From: Kistimonas sp964291505
GTDB lineage: Bacteria > Pseudomonadota > Gammaproteobacteria > Pseudomonadales > Endozoicomonadaceae
Direction: 5' to 3'
Assembly: GCA_964291505.2 (NCBI GenBank)
Contig: OZ220216.1
Coordinates: 2,728,001 to 2,792,000 of the forward strand
Length of the DNA stretch: 64,000 bases
Part shown: one piece after another, positions 35,458 through 44,307 of the stretch
How the letters are laid out: each line of letters opens with the position of its first letter
Numbering within the stretch: position 1 is the first letter of the stretch
Translations under genes and position numbers: made by a program
The notes under the pieces: model-generated
The model's database searches: none
Told to the model about the DNA's origin: nothing
Seen by the model: only the letters and a program-made list of their open reading frames with translations

Positions 35458-35485
35458 GGCATAAATAAAACGGCAGAAACCAGTA

Positions 35486-36058
35486 ATGGGCAGGCACACA
35501 AGCTTTGAACTGACTGAAGTACTGAGTCAGGCGATGGATTTATTCTGGCGTCTTGGCTATGCCAGTACGTCTATGCGTCATGTTGAGGAAGTCACTGGAT
35601 TAAATCCCGGCAGCCTCTACCACCATTTCAGCAGCAAGGAAGGCCTTTATAGAGCGGTTATTGAGCATTATTACACCGCCATACTTCAACCCCGGCTGTA
35701 CCATTACCGTCATACTGCCGCACCCAGGGAATGCCTCCGGCGCTTTTTCACGACCAGCTATCGCCATTTCCCGGCCAAAGAATACCGGGGACACTGCCTG
35801 TTATTGCTGGCAGTTATGGAAACGAAAGACCGTGACGACCTGAATCCACAGTTCCAGCAATATATTTCTGAATTAAAACAGGACTTTACTGCTATTCTCA
35901 CACTGGATACGGCGCTTAAAGTCCCTGAAACCAGCGCAGATTATCTTTTTGAATGCTATATCTCGCTGCAGTTCTATGCCTGCCTGAATCCCAGTCGTAA
36001 ATTTCTGGATAACAAAGTGCGCGTATTCTTTGAAAGATTGGCTCAACTGGATCGCTAG
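35486..36058 (+). CDS. TetR family transcriptional regulator
   Basis: The 190-residue protein starts with a TetR DNA-binding domain: FELTEVLSQAMDLFWRLGYASTSMRHVEEVTGLNPGSLYHHF, split by the usual turn, then SKEGLYRAVIEHYY. The C-terminal ligand domain has a YRGHCLLLLAVMETKDRDDLN segment of the kind found in the AcuR/NemR-like branch. No target gene is obvious next to it; ndpA downstream is a housekeeping gene. The leader with hairpins upstream may carry its own operator. Confidence 0.93.
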   Translation: MGRHTSFELTEVLSQAMDLFWRLGYASTSMRHVEEVTGLNPGSLYHHFSSKEGLYRAVIEHYYTAILQPRLYHYRHTAAPRECLRRFFTTSYRHFPAKEYRGHCLLLLAVMETKDRDDLNPQFQQYISELKQDFTAILTLDTALKVPETSADYLFECYISLQFYACLNPSRKFLDNKVRVFFERLAQLDR

Positions 36059-36128
36059 CTCACTGTAATTCCCGATCCCCTGTGCAATAATCCTGCTTCT
36101 GAACCGACATGTCTGAAGTGCAGTACTT

Positions 36129-37127
36129 ATGGCCATTAGCAATATTATTGTTCACCATCTCGAGCGCAATCCGGATGCTGACAGCTCCACTGTTCATCCC
36201 CGATCAACCCCGCTGCCGGTGACACCGGCAACAGAAGGCCTGCTGCAGGATCTGCTGCAAAGCTACAACCAGAAATCCGACAAGGCCCATGGCTGTTTCC
36301 CCGAGCCCGAGGGTGAATCTGGTCTCCAGCAATGGCTCAAGGCCTACCTGGATGAACAGCTGCCCTTCGTCGACTTCAGCCTCAAGACCACAGAAAGCCT
36401 GAAAGAAACGCTCGATGCTGCCGGCATGTTTCCGGGCGGGTTCGTGCTGATTGCCCATTACCGCAGTGGACTGACCCAGTATCTGCTGATAACGCTGGTC
36501 AGCCCGGCCAGCAGCGTCACAGTCACTGACCAGCTGGATATTATTGATACTGCCTACCTGGATATGGGGCGTCTCAACCTGGCCGCCCGCATCAACATTA
36601 CGGAGTGGCAGAACAACCCTCAGGCTCAACGCTACATTTCCTGGATCAAACCCCGTGGAGGACGCCGCCTCAGCGACTGCTTCAGGGATTTCCTGGGTGG
36701 CACCGAAACAGCCAATACCAAGAAAGATACCGATACCCTGATGAACGCCGTCGAAGCTTACTGCGATACCAGTGAAACACCGGCAGAACAGGGCGGCGTC
36801 AAGAAACGGGTCTATGAATACTGCAATGAGCAGCTTCAATCCAGCGAAGCGATTTCCCTGGACGAGTTATCAGCCTTCCTGAACGAGGCGGAACCCGACA
36901 ACTTTGCCCGTTTCGTCAATACACGGGATTATGATGTTGCCACTGAAATCACCCCCAGCAAAAGCCAACTGAAACGACTGGTTCGCTACTCCGGGCGCGC
37001 CAAGGGATTCAATATCGCCTTCGAGGCAGAGCTACTGGGCAGTCGCATCCTCTATAACCGGGAAACCGATACCCTGACCATTCAGGGAATCCCCGACAAC
37101 CTCAAGTCCCAACTTGAAAAAGCCTGA
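36129..37127 (+). CDS. Nucleoid-associated protein NdpA/YejK
   Basis: The 332-residue protein matches the NA37 nucleoid-associated family (E. coli YejK, Pseudomonas NdpA). It opens with MAISNIIVHHLERNP and contains a conserved core with RLNLAARINITEWQNN, YISWIKPRGGRRLSDCFRDFLG, and the C-terminal YSGRAKGFNIAFEAELLG. The proteins bind DNA or topoisomerase IV and influence chromosome organisation. The length is typical. It is a single gene preceded by a TetR regulator in the same direction. Confidence 0.94.
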   Translation: MAISNIIVHHLERNPDADSSTVHPRSTPLPVTPATEGLLQDLLQSYNQKSDKAHGCFPEPEGESGLQQWLKAYLDEQLPFVDFSLKTTESLKETLDAAGMFPGGFVLIAHYRSGLTQYLLITLVSPASSVTVTDQLDIIDTAYLDMGRLNLAARINITEWQNNPQAQRYISWIKPRGGRRLSDCFRDFLGGTETANTKKDTDTLMNAVEAYCDTSETPAEQGGVKKRVYEYCNEQLQSSEAISLDELSAFLNEAEPDNFARFVNTRDYDVATEITPSKSQLKRLVRYSGRAKGFNIAFEAELLGSRILYNRETDTLTIQGIPDNLKSQLEKA

Positions 37128-37165
37128 GAATCACTGGCCGCCGCTTGCGCATGAGGACGTGACCT

Positions 37166-37810
37166 ATGAAGTCGATCAGAATATGGGATATACCGACTCG
37201 CCTGTTCCACTGGTTTCTGGTACTGGCGATTGCGGGTCTCTGGTATACCGGCACCGAAGGGGATATGGACAGGCATCTACCACTGGCCTATTTCACGCTG
37301 GCACTGCTGCTGTTTCGGTTGATCTGGGGATTTGTCGGTGGTTTCTATTCGCGTTTCTCTGCGTTTCAGCTGTCGCCAATGAATGCGATCCGTTATATCC
37401 GCAGTGGTCTCAAAAGTGATTACCCCGGCCATAATCCACTGGGTAGCTGGAGTGTTATGGCGTTACTTCTCTGCGTCGCTGTGCAGCTAACCACCGGACT
37501 GTTTGCCAATGACTCCATTCTGACTGAAGGGCCACTGGCTCACTATGTATCCAGTGATCTCAGTGATCAAATGACCAGCTGGCACGCCCTGAATTTCAAT
37601 ATCCTGTTGGGACTCATTGTTCTGCATATCGCAGCAGTACTGTTTTATACCGTCATCAAACGGGATGACATTCTGCCAGCTATGATTACCGGTAAACGCT
37701 CTGTTTCAGAAAACATGAATGAACCCGCCCGCAAAAACCCCGCCTATAGCATTGTTGCTATTGCTGTTGCCGCGGGGATCGTATGGGTAATCACTCAGTT
37801 AGGTTATTAA
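37166..37810 (+). CDS. Cytochrome b561-type membrane protein
   Basis: The 214-residue protein is a cytochrome b/b6-domain diheme inner-membrane electron carrier. It shows IRIWDIPTRLFHWFLVLAI (first haem-ligand His in helix 1), helices near 45-65 and 90-110, SWHALNFNILLGLIVLHIAAVLFY with the second His pair, and a C-terminal helix. This group (Ni/Fe-hydrogenase b-type or thiosulfate-reductase-like) commonly pairs with a periplasmic c-type cytochrome. Here a cytochrome c-prime gene lies convergently just downstream and is the likely functional partner. Confidence 0.9.
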   Translation: MKSIRIWDIPTRLFHWFLVLAIAGLWYTGTEGDMDRHLPLAYFTLALLLFRLIWGFVGGFYSRFSAFQLSPMNAIRYIRSGLKSDYPGHNPLGSWSVMALLLCVAVQLTTGLFANDSILTEGPLAHYVSSDLSDQMTSWHALNFNILLGLIVLHIAAVLFYTVIKRDDILPAMITGKRSVSENMNEPARKNPAYSIVAIAVAAGIVWVITQLGY

Positions 37811-37836
37811 GTATTCGACAGAATATCAGGGCAATA

Positions 37837-37872
37837 AAAAAGCAGCAATTGACCATTTCATTGCTGCTTTTT
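37837..37872. terminator. Bidirectional terminator
   Basis: AAAAAGCAGCAAT at 37837-37849 pairs with ATTGCTGCTTTTT at 37860-37872, giving A and T tracts on both strands between the convergent cytochrome genes. Confidence 0.85.
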
Positions 37873-37891
37873 ATTTTATTCGCGCAAGGTC

Positions 37892-38341
37892 TTATTTGTA
37901 CTTATAAGGCTTATGGCAGCTGCCACAGGTACCTGCAGTTGCTTTAAACTCGGCCCGGATTTCGCCCATATCCCCTTTGGCTGCGACCTGTTGCAGCTTC
38001 AGCGCCTGATCATGGAACGCTTTCATTTTCTGATCAAAGTCAGCCTTTTTCTCCCAGATTGCCGGCTTTGACTTCGAATCATCTGTCAGGCGCTTTTCAG
38101 CAAATCCCTCATAGGACCAACTGCTTAGCGCTGCCAACCGGTCGGCATCAGCGGAAAAACGCGCTGCATCATAAGGTAACTTGCCTTTGATCATGTCACC
38201 CATTTCACCAAAATAGGTACCAATCAAATGCATATGTGCTTTACGCAGGGCAACTGCATCTTCATCTTTATCGAAAGTAACGGCGTGTGCAGACACATTG
38301 AACGCAACTGCCGCCAAACTCATCAAGGCTATCTTTTTCAT
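37892..38341 (-). CDS. Cytochrome c-prime (class II c-type)
   Basis: The 149-residue protein has a signal peptide (MKKIALMSLAAVAFNVSAHA) and a single CxxCH haem motif near the C-terminus (GTCGSCHKPYKYK), the hallmark of class II cytochromes c. The rest is a four-helix bundle (RKAHMHLIGTYFGEMGDMIKG near residue 35; KMKAFHDQALKLQQ near 105). It is exported and can bind NO or transfer electrons. It is next to, and convergent with, the cytochrome b561 gene. Confidence 0.93.
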   Translation of the reverse strand: MKKIALMSLAAVAFNVSAHAVTFDKDEDAVALRKAHMHLIGTYFGEMGDMIKGKLPYDAARFSADADRLAALSSWSYEGFAEKRLTDDSKSKPAIWEKKADFDQKMKAFHDQALKLQQVAAKGDMGEIRAEFKATAGTCGSCHKPYKYK

Positions 38342-38553
38342 CAGCTTATCGACTCTCTCGTTCTGTTGTTGTTCAGAGTAATCTCACGGTGACGCGGTGG
38401 CTCGTCATAAGCCTGGAAAGGGACCGTTATCATTGGATTCCGCGCGAGAGTCTAGCATAGCCCCCTCGCCAGAACAGCGAGAAAGCGCCACGAAGAAGGT
38501 AAAGAAATGAAAATTATTTACGTTTGGTCGAGGAGATATAAAAAGCAGAACAC

Positions 38554-38584
38554 CTGCCACCACCGATACACACGATGGTGGCAG
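38554..38584 (-). terminator. Terminator after ychF
   Basis: CTGCCACCA (38554-38562) pairs with TGGTGGCAG (38576-38584). Read on the minus strand the stem is followed by GTGTTCTGCTTTTT, a short T tract, 11 bases after the ychF stop. Confidence 0.65.
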
Positions 38585-38594
38585 ATGTAATTAA

Positions 38595-39686
38595 TCAGAC
38601 GTTGAAGCGGAAGTGCAGAACGTCACCGTCCTGGACAATATACTCTTTACCTTCAACGCGCAGACGACCGGCTTCCTTGGCGCCCTGTTCACCATTGTAC
38701 TTGATGAAATCCTCATAGCTGGTCACTTCAGCACGAATGAAACCACGCTGGAAATCCGTGTGGATAACACCGGCCGCTTCCGGTGCGGTTGCGCCAACCT
38801 TCACGGTCCAGGCACGTACTTCCTTCACGCCTGCCGTGAAGTATGTCTGCAGACCAAGCAACTCATAGCCCGCACGAATAACGCGATCCAGGCCTGGTTC
38901 TTCCATTCCCAGATCAGCCAGGAATTCACCTTTCTCTTCGTCATCCAGCTCGGCGATTTCAGCTTCCAGCTTGTTGCAGATCGGCACCACGATAGAACCT
39001 TCCGCTTCAGCCAGCGCATTCACCTTATCGAGGTGAGGATTATTCTCAAAGCCATCCTCATCCACATTGGCAATATACATGGTCGGCTTACTGGTAAGCA
39101 TGTGGAACATTTTGACCAGCTTCCACTCTTCCGGCGTAAAGCTCAGACTGCGCACAGGACGCCCTTCTTCCAGGGCCGGAATCATTTTCTCCAGCAACGC
39201 TTTCTGGGCCAGCGCTTCCTTGTCGCCCCCCTTGGCGGCACGAGAGATACGCTTCTCCTGCTTTTCCAGACTGTCCAGATCCGCCAGGGCCAGCTCAGTG
39301 TTGATGATTTCGATATCAGAGATCGGATCAATCCGGTTGGCAACGTGAATGACATTGTCATTTTCAAAGCAACGCACCACGTGAGCAATGGCATCGGTTT
39401 CCCGGATATTGGCCAGGAACTGGTTACCCAGGCCTTCACCTTTGGAAGCACCTTCCACCAGACCGGCGATATCCACGAATTCCATGGTGGTTGGCAATAC
39501 CCGCTGGGGCTTCACAATCGCAGCCAGCCTGTCCAGACGGGGATCCGGCATAGGCACTACGCCTGCATTCGGCTCGATAGTGCAGAAAGGGAAGTTTTCC
39601 GCATCAATACCCGCCTTGGTCAGGGCGTTGAAGAGAGTGGACTTACCAACATTGGGCAGTCCAACTATGCCGCATTTAAAACCCAT
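38595..39686 (-). CDS. ychF: Ribosome-binding ATPase YchF
   Basis: YchF is an Obg-family P-loop protein that prefers ATP and binds the 70S ribosome; it is linked to the oxidative stress response and translation. The 363 residues start MGFKCGIVGLPNVGKSTLFNAL (P-loop), have the G3-like DIAGLVEGASKGEGLGNQFL, the helical insert near 130-160, and the C-terminal TGS domain (FTAGVKEVRAW, RVEGKEYIVQDGDVLHFRFNV). The family keeps the hydrophobic Leu after GLVEG instead of the catalytic Gln. It continues the prs-rplY-pth-ychF neighbourhood seen in pseudomonads. Confidence 0.97.
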   Translation of the reverse strand: MGFKCGIVGLPNVGKSTLFNALTKAGIDAENFPFCTIEPNAGVVPMPDPRLDRLAAIVKPQRVLPTTMEFVDIAGLVEGASKGEGLGNQFLANIRETDAIAHVVRCFENDNVIHVANRIDPISDIEIINTELALADLDSLEKQEKRISRAAKGGDKEALAQKALLEKMIPALEEGRPVRSLSFTPEEWKLVKMFHMLTSKPTMYIANVDEDGFENNPHLDKVNALAEAEGSIVVPICNKLEAEIAELDDEEKGEFLADLGMEEPGLDRVIRAGYELLGLQTYFTAGVKEVRAWTVKVGATAPEAAGVIHTDFQRGFIRAEVTSYEDFIKYNGEQGAKEAGRLRVEGKEYIVQDGDVLHFRFNV

Positions 39687-39855
39687 GCTTGTCTACCTTA
39701 TTCAGCAGAATAATCGTCAATAAAACCGGCGGATTATACGGGCTGAAAAGACGCTGCGCAAAAATGCTGCAAATCCATCCACTCTCAAGGTGAGCAGTGG
39801 GCATTTACACGCTAGATTTTTAACAGGGACTGCCGGAAAAGAGAGCAAAAACACC

Positions 39856-41568
39856 ATGGATTACCGGGATTTGCGTCAGGGAATCATCACTCCGATGCTG
39901 ATGGCATCGTTGCTGGGTGTGGCAGGCGTCAGTCCGGTGACGGCCAATCAGGAAGCCGAGGCAAAACAGGATATTCTGGATTTTGTCCAATCCCGCAACC
40001 AGCAGCACTACATGCAAACCCTGAATGCGCATGCCAAAGAACTGGTCACATTATTTTCCAGCAAATCATTACAGCAGCTTCAAAAAAATAATGACCGAAC
40101 CATCCAGGGTAAACCGCTGACAGGGCTGGATTCAGACATAGGCATAGCACTTGATAAGCTTACCGATGATCAACGCACCTATCTCCACCAACTGCTCGCC
40201 ACTGCACTGGACACCGGTGGTTACCAGCGCCTGACCGCCATACTGAACCAGAAATTCCTGCACCAGGAAATGGCTGGCCATGGCAGCGACCTGCTGACGG
40301 ATCGCCTGCCTGAAGAACGACTCCTGCTGACCGGCAACCCTGGCAGCCATGAATGGGGCATCCGTCTTGGTGGTCCATGGCTCAATATTGATTTCTTTTT
40401 CGATATGGCCGAAGGACGAAGCCGTGTCAGCACCGGCCCACTCTTCATGGCCAGCTATCCGACCCAGGTACCACCGGCACCCACCATTGATCTCAGCCAG
40501 AATTCAACTGAAATCCACTACCCTTATCTGCGCTGGCATGAGCAGGCCGGCCAGACCGTACTCTGGCAAGCGGGCCATTTTGCCCGCACCACGGTCAAGG
40601 AACTGCGATCTGTTGTGCGCTACAAAACCTGTCTGAATCGGCAGACGCTCACTGACGAATGCCAGATGATTCCCAAACTGCCAGACTCAGCGACATTCCT
40701 GACGCCGGCCATGCCCACTGTCCGGATTGACCAGCTGACGGTGGCGGAGCGTTATTATTTCAAACGTTTTGTGAAAACGGTTCTGGAAAACTGGCAGCCG
40801 GAGACCCGCGATCCATCCGACACCATGGAACAATTGAATCTGGCCAGACTGGCCTGGGCGGGTAATCCTGATGAACAGGATCAGGGGTTTTATCTCCGCA
40901 TCCAGTCAGAGTCCCTGCTGATTGAACTTTTACAGACCCCAATGACGCTTACCACCGACACCATGGGACTGCCGAATAATGCAACCTTCATGGTCTTCCG
41001 GGATCTCAGTTCACCCCATGATTTTGATCCACTCAGCAACACACTCAAATTGCTGAACCAGGCTCGAAAGGAAGCAGCAGCTGAGCAGTCATCAGCGATG
41101 TCGCAAAGCATGGAAGCAGTCAGCCCTGCACTGATGATGGGCGAACCCACTCAAAACCACATGCGATCCAGTGACGCCATTACCTGGCTCAGGGATTCTG
41201 CCTACCTGGAAGGAATAGAAATAAAAATTGGGTATGAAGGTAACCAGGTCGCTACGGGCACACCGTTTTACCCTGTCGTACGGACACGCTTGAATGGCAG
41301 TTTGCACAAGAACATGCGCGTCAGCGTGACACTACAGGATCAGCATGGCCAAGCCCTAATCGTCGGGCATCCGCTCAAATATGATAATGAAAGAGGGATC
41401 TATTCCAGCGTCTTAAACCTGCCGGAAACCCTGAGTGGAACCCCAGTGATTATCACTTATTCGGTGCATCAACCAGGTAGTCAGTATGAAGGGATATACG
41501 ACGCGACATTAAGGCCGGATATACCGTTGGATAACGCGCCAGGCAGTTCAGGCCGAAAAGGTATGTAA
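39856..41568 (+). CDS. Exported hypothetical protein, about 570 aa
   Basis: From ATG 39856 the protein starts MDYRDLRQGIITPMLMASLLGVAG with a likely signal cleaved near VTA/NQ. A GTG at 39790 would add 22 residues. No family is recognised. The body has a helical N-terminal part, a central beta-rich area with WGIRLGGPWLNIDFFF and WRHEQ/WQAGHF, and a C-terminal part from about residue 455 (GIEIKIGYEGNQVATGTPFYPVVRTRLNGS) that looks like a beta-sandwich. It lies between ychF and pth, on the opposite strand, and its 3' end overlaps pth by 21 bases. This interrupts an otherwise one-directional block, so the gene may be an acquisition. Confidence 0.8.
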   Translation: MDYRDLRQGIITPMLMASLLGVAGVSPVTANQEAEAKQDILDFVQSRNQQHYMQTLNAHAKELVTLFSSKSLQQLQKNNDRTIQGKPLTGLDSDIGIALDKLTDDQRTYLHQLLATALDTGGYQRLTAILNQKFLHQEMAGHGSDLLTDRLPEERLLLTGNPGSHEWGIRLGGPWLNIDFFFDMAEGRSRVSTGPLFMASYPTQVPPAPTIDLSQNSTEIHYPYLRWHEQAGQTVLWQAGHFARTTVKELRSVVRYKTCLNRQTLTDECQMIPKLPDSATFLTPAMPTVRIDQLTVAERYYFKRFVKTVLENWQPETRDPSDTMEQLNLARLAWAGNPDEQDQGFYLRIQSESLLIELLQTPMTLTTDTMGLPNNATFMVFRDLSSPHDFDPLSNTLKLLNQARKEAAAEQSSAMSQSMEAVSPALMMGEPTQNHMRSSDAITWLRDSAYLEGIEIKIGYEGNQVATGTPFYPVVRTRLNGSLHKNMRVSVTLQDQHGQALIVGHPLKYDNERGIYSSVLNLPETLSGTPVIITYSVHQPGSQYEGIYDATLRPDIPLDNAPGSSGRKGM

Positions 41569-42150
41569 TGTCTGTACAGCCTTAGCCCATGAACCATCCA
41601 GAACCTCAGGCATCAGGCGAACCGATTCATCGATAACTGCACGGATTTTGTCGTCATCCTGCCTTGAAGGTTTGTTCAGTACATAACCCACAACCTTGCT
41701 GCTGTCACCGGGATGTCCGACCCCGATGCGCAAACGCAGAAAGTCCCGGTTATTACCCAGACGACTGATAATATCCCGCAACCCGTTATGGCCGCCATGG
41801 CCACCACCCTGCTTGAGCCGCGCGGTTCCGACCGGAATATCGAGCTCATCATGGGCAACAAGAATGGACTGGGGAGGAATACGGTAGAAATTCGCGATTG
41901 CAGCCACAGCCTGGCCACTGCGATTCATGAATGTGGTGGGATAAAGCAACCGGATATCACGCCCGCCCAAATAAATTTTGGCTGTCAGACCGTGAAATTT
42001 CTTTTCCGGCTGAAGGCTGGCACCGCAGCTGCGGGCCAGCACTTCAAGGAACCAGACGCCGGCATTGTGGCGGGTATCTTCATATTCAGCACCAGGATTA
42101 CCCAGGCCAACAATCAGTTCGACAGCCTCATTCGGGGTTGTCTGCGCCAC
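41548..42150 (-). CDS. pth: Peptidyl-tRNA hydrolase
   Basis: Pth recycles peptidyl-tRNAs that drop off the ribosome. The 200-residue sequence has LIVGLGNPGAEYEDTRHNAGVW (catalytic His in RHNAG), PTTFMNRSGQAV, HDELDIPVG, and GGGHGGHNGLRDI, all typical. It follows rplY on the same strand with a 26-base gap, an arrangement conserved across the gammaproteobacteria. The 3' end overlaps the convergent exported-protein gene. Confidence 0.97.
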   Translation of the reverse strand: MAQTTPNEAVELIVGLGNPGAEYEDTRHNAGVWFLEVLARSCGASLQPEKKFHGLTAKIYLGGRDIRLLYPTTFMNRSGQAVAAIANFYRIPPQSILVAHDELDIPVGTARLKQGGGHGGHNGLRDIISRLGNNRDFLRLRIGVGHPGDSSKVVGYVLNKPSRQDDDKIRAVIDESVRLMPEVLDGSWAKAVQTLHTFSA

Positions 42151-42176
42151 AATGTCGTCTCCGTCCGTGTCAGGGC

Positions 42177-42815
42177 TTACTCAGCGCTGCTTTCGCCTTC
42201 GCCTTCAGCGGCTTCGTCAGCTGCGTCTTCCTTGGTTGCACGTACAGCCTGAACGCCGGCTACCGGCAGGTCGTGCTCTTCACCGTGCATCAGGTGAACC
42301 AGCTTGACGTTTTCAGCAACAGTCAGCTGAGACAGGTGCACACTGCCACCCAGTTCAACAGCTTCCATGTCAACTTCGATGAACTCAGGCAGATCCTTCG
42401 GCAGGCAGCGAACTTCTACTTCTACCATGTTGTGAGTGATCGCACCACCCGCCTTGGCACCGGCGCAGACTTCTTCGTTGATGAAATGCAGCGGTACGTT
42501 GGTGGTGATTTCAGTGGCAGCATCAACACGCAGGAAGTCCATGTGCATGGCGAATTCTTTGGCAGGATGACGCTGGATATCCTTCAGGATAGCCTGCTCG
42601 GTCTTGCCTTCAACGTTCAGGGTAACGATCTGAGCGTAGAACGCTTCGCTTTCCAGCGCCTTACGAACGTCCTTGGCCATCAGAGTGATCTGAGTGGCTT
42701 CAGCATTGGCACCGTAGATGATGGCAGGCAGTTTTTCTGCGTGACGCAGGCGGCGGCTCGCACCTTTCCCTACATCCTTACGCAGTTCAGCATTCAGAAC
42801 GATTGCTTCAGACAT
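42177..42815 (-). CDS. rplY: Ribosomal protein bL25 (CTC form)
   Basis: The 212-residue protein has the L25 domain (AIVLNAELRKDVGKGASRRLRHAEKLPAIIYG) that binds 5S rRNA, followed by the CTC-type C-terminal domain (about residues 100-185). It ends in an acidic Ala/Glu tail (EDAADEAAEGEGESSAE). I start it at ATG 42815 behind TTGGAGAAG; the longer frame from TTG 42827 would take in that ribosome binding site. Confidence 0.97.
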   Translation of the reverse strand: MSEAIVLNAELRKDVGKGASRRLRHAEKLPAIIYGANAEATQITLMAKDVRKALESEAFYAQIVTLNVEGKTEQAILKDIQRHPAKEFAMHMDFLRVDAATEITTNVPLHFINEEVCAGAKAGGAITHNMVEVEVRCLPKDLPEFIEVDMEAVELGGSVHLSQLTVAENVKLVHLMHGEEHDLPVAGVQAVRATKEDAADEAAEGEGESSAE

Positions 42816-42968
42816 GGTCTTCTCCAATAAAAATAAAAACCGTGACAGACGGCGACCAGCCTGCCACAGCGGATAACGAAGCGGCGTATCATACCTGCAA
42901 TACTGACTTTGTCAAAGCCGTATCATCCGGGGCAAAACCGGCAGGCTATCGGTAGATACATCACCCAT

Positions 42969-42999
42969 AAAAAAAGCAGCCATTAAAGGCTGCTTTTTT
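42969..42999 (-). terminator. Terminator after prs
   Basis: On the minus strand GCAGCC, a six-base TTTAAT loop, GGCTGC and seven T form a classic intrinsic terminator just past the prs stop; it is also symmetrical on the plus strand. Confidence 0.9.
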
Positions 43000-43019
43000 G
43001 TATCAGAGCATGACGCTAA

Positions 43020-43961
43020 TTAGCGAAACATCGCGCTGATGGACTCAGCATTGCTGATACGACGCACGGATTCAGCAACCAGTGGAGACATATCCAGCTG
43101 ACGGATACGATCCACGGCACGGGCAGCCGGGGTCAGCGGGATGGTGTTGGTCACAACCAGCTCATCCAGTTCAGAATTAGCAACGTTTTCCAGTGCACGG
43201 CCAGACAGTACCGGGTGAGTCGCATAGGCGAACACCTTGTTGGCACCCTTTTCTTTCAGGGCAATGGTAGCTTGGCACAAGGTTCCGGCAGTATCGACCA
43301 TATCGTCAACCAGAATACAGGTACGGCCATTCACATCGCCAATGATGTTCATGACTTCTGCCTTGTTAGCTTCCGGACGACGCTTGTCGATGATCGCCAG
43401 CTCAGCGTTCAGACGCTTGGCCACCGCACGAGCACGGACAACACCGCCATGGTCAGGAGAAACGATGACCATGTTATCCAGATTTCTACGCTCGATATCG
43501 TCCAGCAGGACCGGAGAACCGTAGATGTTATCAACCGGAATATCGAAGAATCCCTGGATCTGGTCAGCATGCAGATCCACAGTCAGCACACGATCAACAC
43601 CCACGCTGGCAATCATATCGGCAACGACTTTGGCGCTGATAGCTACACGGGTTGAACGGGGACGACGATCCTGGCGGGCATAACCGAAATAGGGAATAAC
43701 AGCAGTAACACGGGCAGCAGAGGAACGGCGCATGGCGTCGGCCATGACCAGGAGTTCCATCAGGTTATCATTGGTCGGTGCACAGGTGGACTGGATGATG
43801 AAGACATCCTTGCCGCGCACATTTTCCTGGATTTCAACAGAGACTTCTCCGTCACTGAAGCGTCCCACACTGGCTTTTCCCAGTGGGATATGCAGGTGAT
43901 CGACGACCTTCTGAACGAGTTCCGGGTTAGAATTACCGGCGAACACCATCATCTTCGACAC
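43020..43961 (-). CDS. prs: Ribose-phosphate pyrophosphokinase
   Basis: Prs makes PRPP from ribose 5-phosphate and ATP, feeding nucleotide, His, Trp and NAD synthesis. The 313-residue class I enzyme has FSDGEVSVEIQENVRGKDVFI, YFGYARQDRRPRSTRV, VDLHADQIQGFFDIPVDN, and the PRPP-binding RTCILVDDMVDTAGTL. It lies after tRNA-Gln and before rplY, the normal order, and has its own terminator. Confidence 0.98.
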   Translation of the reverse strand: MSKMMVFAGNSNPELVQKVVDHLHIPLGKASVGRFSDGEVSVEIQENVRGKDVFIIQSTCAPTNDNLMELLVMADAMRRSSAARVTAVIPYFGYARQDRRPRSTRVAISAKVVADMIASVGVDRVLTVDLHADQIQGFFDIPVDNIYGSPVLLDDIERRNLDNMVIVSPDHGGVVRARAVAKRLNAELAIIDKRRPEANKAEVMNIIGDVNGRTCILVDDMVDTAGTLCQATIALKEKGANKVFAYATHPVLSGRALENVANSELDELVVTNTIPLTPAARAVDRIRQLDMSPLVAESVRRISNAESISAMFR

Positions 43962-44040
43962 AGTAGCACCTTGAGTCTCTTTGCAGTTTGGAAAGCGTTA
44001 TCAAGTACGCGGGTACAGTTGATGCCTATGCTTGAAAGTC

Positions 44041-44115
44041 TGGCTGGGGTGGCAGGATTCGAACCTACGCATGACGGGATCAAAACCCGTTGCCTTACCG
44101 CTTGGCGACACCCCA
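44041..44115 (-). tRNA. tRNA-Gln (anticodon TTG)
   Basis: The minus strand gives a 75-base cloverleaf: acceptor TGGGGTG with CACCCCA, a D-arm with GCCAAGCGGTAAGGC, anticodon arm ACGGG-TTTTGAT-CCCGT with anticodon TTG, T-arm with GGTTCGAATCC, and an encoded CCA at the 3' end (44043-44041). It reads CAA codons. tRNA-Gln next to prs is conserved in pseudomonads. Confidence 0.95.
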
Positions 44116-44307
44116 GTTACGGTCATCATTTTATAATCTACCCGGCTCCCTGCCAGCGTTGCGATTATCCCCGATGGCCGGATCTTTCGCAATATCATCA
44201 GCCTTCAGGGCTCTTTCACTGAGTCACCGTTTGAAGGCGGCGCTACTCTACAAAGTGATACAAAAACTGTCAAACGCGGAATATGCATACTTTGCGTGGG
44301 ATTTACG

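Noticed and set aside
38613..39713. A 366-residue plus-strand frame opposite ychF
   Set aside because: It is almost exactly complementary to ychF, whose P-loop and TGS domain are unmistakable. The frame lacks a ribosome binding site.
41931..42830. A 299-residue plus-strand frame opposite pth and rplY
   Set aside because: It spans two well-supported minus-strand genes and their gap, so it is a shadow.
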